In this document: in pieces, positions 58,327-64,000 of the stretch | Position numbering within the stretch: position 1 is the first letter of the stretch | How the letters are laid out: every line of letters begins with the position of its first letter | Assembly (NCBI RefSeq): GCF_017303315.1 | Contig: NZ_JAFKOI010000011.1 | Location: forward strand, 1-64,000 | Length of the DNA: 64,000 nt | From: Bacillus sp. NTK071 | GTDB taxonomy: Bacteria; Bacillota; Bacilli; Bacillales; Guptibacillaceae | Direction of reading: 5' to 3' | Notes under the pieces: generated by a model | What the model saw: the letters and a program-made list of their open reading frames with translations, nothing else | What the model was told of the DNA's origin: nothing | The model's database searches: none | Position numbers and translations under genes: made by a program

Positions 58327-59784
58327 TTACGCCACGCTGTCCTTGGTCAATTCAGAGATGTCTTCTTCAAGTGGCGTGTTGGCAGCACGCTGTTTTCTTG
58401 CTGAGAAGAAGAAGGCAACGATGACGGCAATTGTAATGATTGTTGCGCCAATATAGGCAATGTTCATTGGCAACCTAAATCCAATTGGAGCGTTTAAAAT
58501 GTACGTAGTAGTTGCCATTGTGATGAAAATAGCTGGAATCATCGCAATCCAATAGTTCTTTTTCGCAATGAATAGATACATAGCACCAACCCATAGTGCA
58601 ATCATAGCTGTTGATTGGTTAGCCCATGAGAAGTAGCGCCAAAGTAGAGTAAAGTCAATTTTTGTTAGACCGAATGCAACCACGAAAAGTGGAAGAGCGA
58701 TCCAAAGACGGCTAGATACTTTACGTTGTGAGTAGTTGAAATAATCGGCAATGATCATACGTGCACTTCGGAATGCCGTATCGCCTGATGTAATTGGAAG
58801 TACGATAACACCAAGAATAGCTAGCGTTCCACCGATTGCGCCCAGCATTAATGTAGAAGCTTCACTTACGATCGCAGCAGGTCCGCCGTTAGCAAGCAGT
58901 TCATTCAATCCTACAGGACCATTAAATAGGCTCATTGCAGCAGCAGCCCAGATCATTGCAATAACACCTTCAGCAATCATCATACCGTAGAAAATTTTGC
59001 GCCCTTGTTTTTCATTTTGTGTTGTACGTGAAATAATCGGTGTTTGTGTTGCGTGAAAACCTGATAGTGCTCCACAAGAAATCGTCAAGAATAAGAGCGG
59101 GAATACCGGTGCACTGTCAGGGTGAAGGTTGCTTAGTGTGATTTCTGGAATTGGTGCACCTGTGACCACAAGTCCTGTCCCAACACCTATTGCACTGATG
59201 AGTAGCAATGCGCCGAATATGGGATAAAAACGTCCAATGATTTTATCTATCGGTAGCAATGTCGCAAGAATGTAATAAACAAAGATTGCACCGAGAATAA
59301 GGCCCATTGTAGCCCAGCCATTCATTAGGTTACTTAAGAGACCAGCAGGTGCAGTAACGAACACTGTTCCAGTAAGGAGAAGTAACAATACAGCGAAAGC
59401 GTTTACAACATGCTTCATCACTTTACCAAGAAATCTACCAGCAAGCTCAGGCAGGTGAGCGCCCCGGTTACGAATGGAAATCATTCCAGTTAAATAATCA
59501 TGCACGGCTCCAGCGAAAATACAGCCAAATACGATCCACAGAAAGGCAACCGGACCATAAAGAGCTCCTAGAATTGGTCCGAAAATAGGGCCGACACCGG
59601 CAATATTTAAGAGTTGGATTAATGAGTTCTTTTTTGTGTTCATCGGTAGGTAATCAACACCATCTTGATGCGTGTATGCTGGTGTTTGGCGTGCTTCCTT
59701 AACTCCGAAAGTCTTTTCTACAAATTTACCATAGGTAAAGTAACCGATAATGAGAAGTGCAACTCCTGCTAAAAATGTATACAT
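58327..59784 (-). CDS. cstA: CstA/BtsT-family transporter, probably pyruvate
   Basis: A 485-residue carbon-starvation CstA-family carrier with about 14-16 helices. It has the short Gram-positive form. DGVDYLPMNTKKNSLIQLLNIAGVGPIFGPILGALYGPVAF is the CstA signature, with GAVHDYLTGMISIRNRGAHLPEL and GFHATQTPIISRTTQNEKQGR following. E. coli CstA and BtsT import pyruvate or peptides; with a LytS/LytT pair next door, pyruvate is the best inference. Three 21-bp-spaced repeats, a TATACT -10 and a cre site lie upstream. Confidence 0.93.
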   Translation of the reverse strand: MYTFLAGVALLIIGYFTYGKFVEKTFGVKEARQTPAYTHQDGVDYLPMNTKKNSLIQLLNIAGVGPIFGPILGALYGPVAFLWIVFGCIFAGAVHDYLTGMISIRNRGAHLPELAGRFLGKVMKHVVNAFAVLLLLLTGTVFVTAPAGLLSNLMNGWATMGLILGAIFVYYILATLLPIDKIIGRFYPIFGALLLISAIGVGTGLVVTGAPIPEITLSNLHPDSAPVFPLLFLTISCGALSGFHATQTPIISRTTQNEKQGRKIFYGMMIAEGVIAMIWAAAAMSLFNGPVGLNELLANGGPAAIVSEASTLMLGAIGGTLAILGVIVLPITSGDTAFRSARMIIADYFNYSQRKVSSRLWIALPLFVVAFGLTKIDFTLLWRYFSWANQSTAMIALWVGAMYLFIAKKNYWIAMIPAIFITMATTTYILNAPIGFRLPMNIAYIGATIITIAVIVAFFFSARKQRAANTPLEEDISELTKDSVA

Positions 59785-59806
59785 AATATCAACCCTTTCC
59801 GTTCTT

Positions 59807-59829
59807 TGTATGCGTTTACATATAGTATA
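59807..59829 (-). promoter_or_regulatory. cstA promoter -10 and cre (CcpA) site
   Basis: On the minus strand TATACT (59829-59824) is the likely -10, without a good -35, as for an activator-dependent promoter. TGTAAACGCATACA (59820-59807) matches the cre consensus TGWAANCGNTNWCA at all but one defined base on both strands and overlaps the expected start point, where CcpA would repress in glucose. Confidence 0.7.
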
Positions 59830-59865
59830 AGAGAGAAAAGGGGTGAGTAGGGTGTTTTGACGTTA

Positions 59866-59914
59866 ACATGCAATAATGAGTGTCCAACATGCAAGAAATA
59901 GAGGCTGACATGCA
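59866..59914 (-). promoter_or_regulatory. Three ACATGCA direct repeats at exact 21-bp spacing (LytTR-type operator)
   Basis: ACATGCA starts at 59866, 59887 and 59908 (TGCATGT on the minus strand, the cstA sense strand). Direct repeats one helical double turn apart are the usual target of LytTR-domain regulators. They lie about 50-95 bases upstream of the expected cstA start point, suited to activation by the LytT protein encoded just upstream. Confidence 0.75.
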
Positions 59915-59922
59915 CTCTTATT

Positions 59923-60654
59923 TTATAGTTCTAGTTTTGCACGAAGGGGCTTAACGTAATTGCGGCTTACTGAGAGTTTATCTTTCACTCCTTCTAGCTC
60001 GAGTTGATATGCACCATTAAACCACGGTGTAAGGCGTGTTACATACTGAAGATTTACAACATAGCCTTTATGAATCCTAAAAAAAGAATGAGGGGAGAGA
60101 CGGCTTTCAAGCTCTTTCAGAGTTGTCTTCACTTCATATGCACTGCTTCGTGTAATGATCCGTGAAACTTTGTCATCGCGGAAAACATAAAGAATATCAC
60201 TTGGATCAAGGTAGTGAATATCCCCTTCGATTTCAATTGAAAGTTTGCTTTTCTTCAGCGGCTCTTGGTCCCCTTTGTGTAAAGGGTGAACCATTCTCTC
60301 AAGGCGTTGCACCGTTTGTTTTAGCTGTTCTTCATCGTATGGTTTGAGCAAATAATCTACAGCTTCATAACGAAAGGCTTCAGCAGCGAATTCAGGATAG
60401 GCAGTAGCAAAAACAATGAGCGGCGGTTTTTTCAGCTCAATTAATGCTTTTGCTGCTTCCATACCATTCATACGGGGCATCTCTACATCAAGAAACACAA
60501 CGTCAGGTTGAAGCTGAAGGGCTTTAATAACAGCAGCCTCACCAGAATCTGCTTCTCCTAAAACTTCTATCGCTTGGAATTGATCAAGAAGATGGACTAA
60601 TTCCTGGCGACTGTAACGTTCATCATCAACGATCAGTATTTTAATCTTGTTCAT
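59923..60654 (-). CDS. lytT: LytTR-family response regulator LytT
   Basis: 243 residues. The receiver domain has DD in ILIVDDERYSRQEL, the phospho-Asp in DVVFLDVEMPRMNGM and the Lys of DYLLKPYDEEQL. The C-terminal LytTR DNA-binding domain runs from LSIEIEGDIHYLDPSDILYVFRDD to FFRIHKGYVVNLQYVTRLTPWFNGAYQLELEG. In Bacillus LytST responds to pyruvate and drives pyruvate transport genes; E. coli BtsSR does the same for BtsT. It lies 3 bases after lytS and directly upstream of cstA. Confidence 0.93.
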   Translation of the reverse strand: MNKIKILIVDDERYSRQELVHLLDQFQAIEVLGEADSGEAAVIKALQLQPDVVFLDVEMPRMNGMEAAKALIELKKPPLIVFATAYPEFAAEAFRYEAVDYLLKPYDEEQLKQTVQRLERMVHPLHKGDQEPLKKSKLSIEIEGDIHYLDPSDILYVFRDDKVSRIITRSSAYEVKTTLKELESRLSPHSFFRIHKGYVVNLQYVTRLTPWFNGAYQLELEGVKDKLSVSRNYVKPLRAKLEL

Positions 60655-60657
60655 ATC

Positions 60658-62391
60658 TTAGTCCTCCGTAGTTGGAATCAAAAAGCAAATAGTAGTGCCC
60701 TCGTTCTGTTTGCTATCAATCTTGATGCTCGCGTCGTCGCCGAATAGCATCGTTAAACGACGATTCACATTGTATAAACCGAGACCTGTCCCACTTTGAG
60801 AGTATACATGAGATTTACCAAGCTCATCTAATCGATCTGGTGCCATTCCTTCTCCGTTATCGGTAACACAAACGAGGATTCCATATTGTTGTTTACTGAT
60901 GCTTATTTTAACAATACAATCGTTTTCCTTATTTTTAATGCCGTGCTTAATAGCGTTCTCTACAATTGGCTGTAAAGTGAGTGGAGGAAGCTGAACAGAA
61001 AGAGCAGACTCTTCAATATTGTATTGCACTGTGAGTCGGTCTACGAATCGAGCTTCTTCAACTTCCAAGTAGGCTCTTACATGCTTCAGTTCTTGATTAA
61101 GAGACGTCATATTCGCTGTTGTACCTGATAGATTCTGCCTTAGAAAGTGGGAAAGTGAAACTAATAATTTACGTGCTTTGTCTGGTTCAATACGTATTAA
61201 CGAAATGATTGTATTTAATGAATTAAATAGAAAATGTGGACTGATCTGTGCTTGTAGGGCTTTAATTTCTGCTTCCTTGGCAAGTTGGAAGGCCTTGTCA
61301 GCTTCAGCAATCTCTAGCTGATTGCTTAGAAGGTTACTAAGCCCAGATACAAGCTCTGTAATAATATGTGTGATTTCTTTTTCAGATTTAAAATAGAACT
61401 TTAGCGTGCCAATCGTTTTTCCACGTTGTTTTAATGGTGCAATGATAGCTGCACCGAGCGGGCAGCGTTCTTCGGCACAATGAATGACGCTGTCATTTGC
61501 GATAACCACTTCACCTTTGTCGATTACTTTTCGAGTAATGGTGGTCTGGATTGTATGTCCTGCTTGATGATGATCGTCTCCGAGTCCGACGTGACTTAAA
61601 ATATGTGATCTATCTGTAATAGCAACAGCGCTACCTTCGATTTCTTCGTGAAGAATCAGGCATACTTCTTTTGCTGAATCAGGAGTAAGTCCTTTTCTTA
61701 AGTATCCAAGCGTTTGATCCGCAATACGAAGCGTTTTCTGAGCCTGAAGAGCTCCTGCCTTTTCTTCCTCATTTACTACGTTTTTAATTACAAGGAGAAA
61801 GAGGGCGCATCCTATACCGTTAGCAAGGATCATCGGGAGCCCGATAATCTCGACAAGGGCGAAGGCATTTTCCATTGGCTTTGATAAGAGAAGAATGATA
61901 AGCATTTGAACCGTTTCAGCGCCTGCTCCAATAAGAAAAGCGGAGTGGAGCTTTACGTGGCGATTCCGTTTATGCAGAGAACCCGCAATAAGTCCTGCAA
62001 TGATTGAAGCGAGTCCACACGCAAGAGCAGTGAAGCCTCCAAGCAAATAACGATGAAGGCCAGCAATAAGCCCCGCTCCAATTCCAACCCTTTTTCCTCC
62101 GAGAAGTCCAGCAAGTACAACACCGATGACTCGAGAGTTTGCAATCGCCTCTTCAGATGATAGTTCTAGCGGCCACGAGTTAAACTGAAAAGACTCCGTA
62201 CTAAATGTTAGTCCAGTATACGTGCCGATAATACCAAAAAAGCCGAAGAAACCAATCGCAACGTACTGTTGCTTACGTGCAAGCTGATCGCTATGTATCA
62301 TATCTCGGAAGAAGCGAAAGCGAGTTAGCACAAATGCAATCGTTACAATAATGCCAAGTCGCTCAAGCATCGTAAGCAAGAGTTCGAACAT
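60658..62391 (-). CDS. lytS: Sensor histidine kinase LytS
   Basis: 577 residues. The N-terminal 5TM-5TMR_LYT domain (LLTMLERLGIIVTIAFVLTR, then RVIGVVLAGLLGGKRVGIGAGLIAGLHRYLLGG) fills about 200 residues. A GAF-like domain follows (GSAVAITDRSHILSHVGLG, with CAEERCPLGAAIIAPLK). The phospho-His is in ALQAQISPHFLFNSLNTIISLI (His_kinase family), and the ATPase has PLTLQPIVENAIKHGI and VCVTDNGEGM, then GTGLGLYNVNRRL. AAAGGAG precedes the ATG. It forms an operon with lytT. Confidence 0.94.
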   Translation of the reverse strand: MFELLLTMLERLGIIVTIAFVLTRFRFFRDMIHSDQLARKQQYVAIGFFGFFGIIGTYTGLTFSTESFQFNSWPLELSSEEAIANSRVIGVVLAGLLGGKRVGIGAGLIAGLHRYLLGGFTALACGLASIIAGLIAGSLHKRNRHVKLHSAFLIGAGAETVQMLIILLLSKPMENAFALVEIIGLPMILANGIGCALFLLVIKNVVNEEEKAGALQAQKTLRIADQTLGYLRKGLTPDSAKEVCLILHEEIEGSAVAITDRSHILSHVGLGDDHHQAGHTIQTTITRKVIDKGEVVIANDSVIHCAEERCPLGAAIIAPLKQRGKTIGTLKFYFKSEKEITHIITELVSGLSNLLSNQLEIAEADKAFQLAKEAEIKALQAQISPHFLFNSLNTIISLIRIEPDKARKLLVSLSHFLRQNLSGTTANMTSLNQELKHVRAYLEVEEARFVDRLTVQYNIEESALSVQLPPLTLQPIVENAIKHGIKNKENDCIVKISISKQQYGILVCVTDNGEGMAPDRLDELGKSHVYSQSGTGLGLYNVNRRLTMLFGDDASIKIDSKQNEGTTICFLIPTTED

Positions 62392-62415
62392 GAGAGAAAG
62401 CTCCTTTCGTGGATA

Positions 62416-62432
62416 GTGGTGCCTGTCACCAC
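62416..62432. repeat. GTGGTG-CCTGT-CACCAC palindrome upstream of lytS
   Basis: A perfect six-base-arm inverted repeat about 25 bases upstream of the lytS start. I recall the same GTGGTGCCTGTCACCAC word in intergenic DNA of several Bacillus genomes, so it may be a small dispersed repeat rather than an operator. Confidence 0.5.
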
Positions 62433-62558
62433 CCGATATACGTCAAATTCTGTCGAATAGTGAAGCGATTTCTTATTATTATACCGGTTTTGGATGAGGG
62501 ATAAAACGCCTCGAAGAGGAGAGGATAAACCGCTCACTCTCTTCGCATTATCGTTCGA

Positions 62559-63989
62559 TTATGATTTGTGCGTTTGGATGCCGAATTTCTTTAATCTATA
62601 TTGCAGGCTTTGCCTGCTCACACCTAGTGCTTGAGCTGTTTTTGAAATGTTATATTTGTTCAGTTGTAACACTTTATGTATATAGGATTTTTCTGTTTTC
62701 TCCATCTGATCTTTAAGTGGAACTATTGATTGTGTTTCTTCGACATTAAAGGATTCGGTCTGATAAATAGAATAAATCTCTTTTTTGAAGGGAGATTTAT
62801 TTCGGTATTGTATCGGTAAATGAGAGTAATGAATGACATCTTCACTGATGACTAAATTCATAGCTCCTTCAATAACGTGTTCTAATTCCCTCACGTTTCC
62901 TGGCCAGTCATAAGACTGAAACGAGCGATGTACTTCATCACTTACTTTTTTGACATCCATTTGAAACAAATCATTGTATTTGTGGACAAATGTCTCAACT
63001 AATAAAGGAATATCTTCTTTTCGCTCCCTTAATGGAGGAATAAATAATGTGACAACCCCAAGACGATAGTATAAGTCTTTGCGCATTCGTTGATTGGCAA
63101 TTGCTTCAATTGGGTCTTCATTCATTGTCGCAATAATCCTCACATCGATCGCTTTGTCATGAGTGTCTCCAACTCGGCGGATGGTTTTCTCTTGTAGAGC
63201 CCTTAATAATTTTGCTTGTAAATGTGGATTAAGGGAGTTAATTTCATCTAATAATAATGTGCCGCCTTCAGCTTGTTCAAATAAGCCCGGACGTTCAGTT
63301 GCGCCAGTGAAAGCACCTCGCTTCGTACCGAATAGAAGACTTTCTATTAAGTTATCAGGTAAAGCAGCGCAGTTCTGTGAGATAAACGGGGCAGAAGAGC
63401 GGTTGCTGCCATTGTGGATACTTTGTGCGAATAATTCTTTGCCTGTCCCAGTTTCGCCAACAATTAGTACTGACGAAGATGTTCTGGTACTTCGTTTTGT
63501 ATTTTCAATAACCTCTTTCATTGTAGTACTATCCCCAATAATGCTATCGAAAGTAAATTTTGTGTTGCCTTTCCTATTCATGTTATCTCTAATGAGTCGT
63601 TCAATCTTGGTTACATCATTCGAGATTTCTACGGCTCCTTTAATAACACCATTCTTGAGAATAGGAAAAGTGTTGTTAATCGTTGTGATTTCCTTTCCTT
63701 TATTATTGAAATAGGTTTGTTTCACATTCGAGGTCGCGATGCCTTGTTGAAGGGCCTTCACAAGTGTACTGCTCTCATTATCGGAGAACATAAAAACGTC
63801 TAATAAATATTTATCAAGAACATCATGACGATCCATTGCTTCAATCTGCATCATTTTTGGGTTGTAAATAATTGTTTTTCCTTTGTCATCAATTACATGA
63901 ACGCCGATGGCAATTTCGTCGATGATTTTCTTATAAATGAGATTCATGTTTTTAGAATGAGTTTCTTCATTGCTTTCTTTGTTAAGCAT
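62559..63989 (-). CDS. rocR: Sigma-54-dependent activator, RocR-like
   Basis: 476 residues. An N-terminal PAS domain (IAIGVHVIDDKGKTIIYNPKMMQIEAMDR) is followed by the AAA+ core: Walker A VGETGTGKELFAQSI, the sigma-54 contact loop GAFTGATERPGLFEQAEGGTLLLDEINSL (GAFTGA and Walker B), and R-finger region RMRKDLYYRLGVV. The C-terminal Fis-type HTH is ISKTAQALGVSRQSLQYRLKKF. Architecture and sequence resemble B. subtilis RocR, which activates arginine and ornithine catabolism with SigL. No roc gene is in the window, so the target is inferred. AGGA lies at the window edge before the ATG. Confidence 0.87.
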   Translation of the reverse strand: MLNKESNEETHSKNMNLIYKKIIDEIAIGVHVIDDKGKTIIYNPKMMQIEAMDRHDVLDKYLLDVFMFSDNESSTLVKALQQGIATSNVKQTYFNNKGKEITTINNTFPILKNGVIKGAVEISNDVTKIERLIRDNMNRKGNTKFTFDSIIGDSTTMKEVIENTKRSTRTSSSVLIVGETGTGKELFAQSIHNGSNRSSAPFISQNCAALPDNLIESLLFGTKRGAFTGATERPGLFEQAEGGTLLLDEINSLNPHLQAKLLRALQEKTIRRVGDTHDKAIDVRIIATMNEDPIEAIANQRMRKDLYYRLGVVTLFIPPLRERKEDIPLLVETFVHKYNDLFQMDVKKVSDEVHRSFQSYDWPGNVRELEHVIEGAMNLVISEDVIHYSHLPIQYRNKSPFKKEIYSIYQTESFNVEETQSIVPLKDQMEKTEKSYIHKVLQLNKYNISKTAQALGVSRQSLQYRLKKFGIQTHKS

Positions 63990-64000
63990 CTGATATTCCT

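Overview
The window is a chromosomal segment of a spore-forming, Gram-positive Bacillaceae bacterium. The gene order follows the Bacillus subtilis purine-to-gatCAB region closely: yebE-yebG-purEKBCSQLFMNHD, yerA, yerC, pcrB-pcrA-ligA-camS, opuE, gatCAB, dgkB and rlmCD. Spore-related families (YjcZ, GerPA/PF type, DUF3231, Hsp20), strong AGGAGG ribosome binding sites and sigma-A-like promoters fit this. Genus and species cannot be fixed from sequence alone.

Layout. 1-1300: the 3' end of a 23S rRNA gene, a long spacer, a 5S rRNA, and a second 5S about 0.56 kb on that looks like a local tandem duplication. 1.4-3.6 kb: nitroreductase, Hsp20, YebE, YebG. 3.6-16.7 kb: the complete twelve-gene IMP biosynthesis operon behind a PurR box pair, a consensus -35 and a guanine-type riboswitch with terminator. 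16.5-19.3 kb: EYxxD-type small membrane protein, DUF2892 protein, YerA, YerC. 19.3-19.7 kb: a repeat-rich gap that ends in the pcrB promoter. 19.8-26 kb: pcrB-pcrA-ligA-camS. 26-35.4 kb: zinc-binding lipoprotein with Zur-like boxes, OpuE/PutP symporter preceded by a 34-residue membrane peptide, gatCAB, dgkB and rlmCD.

35.5-50 kb is more accessory: katG with a PerR-like box, a Cof-type HAD phosphatase, aldehyde dehydrogenase, a YhfK-like protein, a divergent HTH/VWA pair, DUF3231, YjcZ, the des-desK-desR membrane-fluidity system, a secreted coiled-coil protein, a cupin-HD-GYP protein and a collapsed pseudogene of a 7TMR-DISM/GGDEF protein. 50.3-64 kb: hxlAB formaldehyde-fixation genes, an alpha/beta hydrolase, a GH2 glycosidase-GPH symporter-ArsR cluster, GerP-like and small membrane proteins, a LytS/LytT two-component system with a CstA/BtsT-type (likely pyruvate) transporter, and a RocR-like sigma-54 activator at the right edge.

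The most unusual signal is non-coding. Short arrays with an exact or near-exact 20-bp period lie just downstream of intrinsic terminators at about 673, 1235, 19316 and 33837. Three share the core TCGCGGATA(T/A)A. The fourth has the same period and 3' half but a GGCCAATA(T/A)A core. Next to the third array lie 2.3 copies of a 120-bp hairpin-rich tandem repeat. Other points worth following are the small membrane peptide coupled to opuE, three ACATGCA repeats spaced exactly 21 bp upstream of cstA together with a cre site, the cupin-HD-GYP fusion beside a GGDEF-protein remnant, and the HTH/VWA pair. All function calls come from reading protein motifs and synteny; no database search was run.
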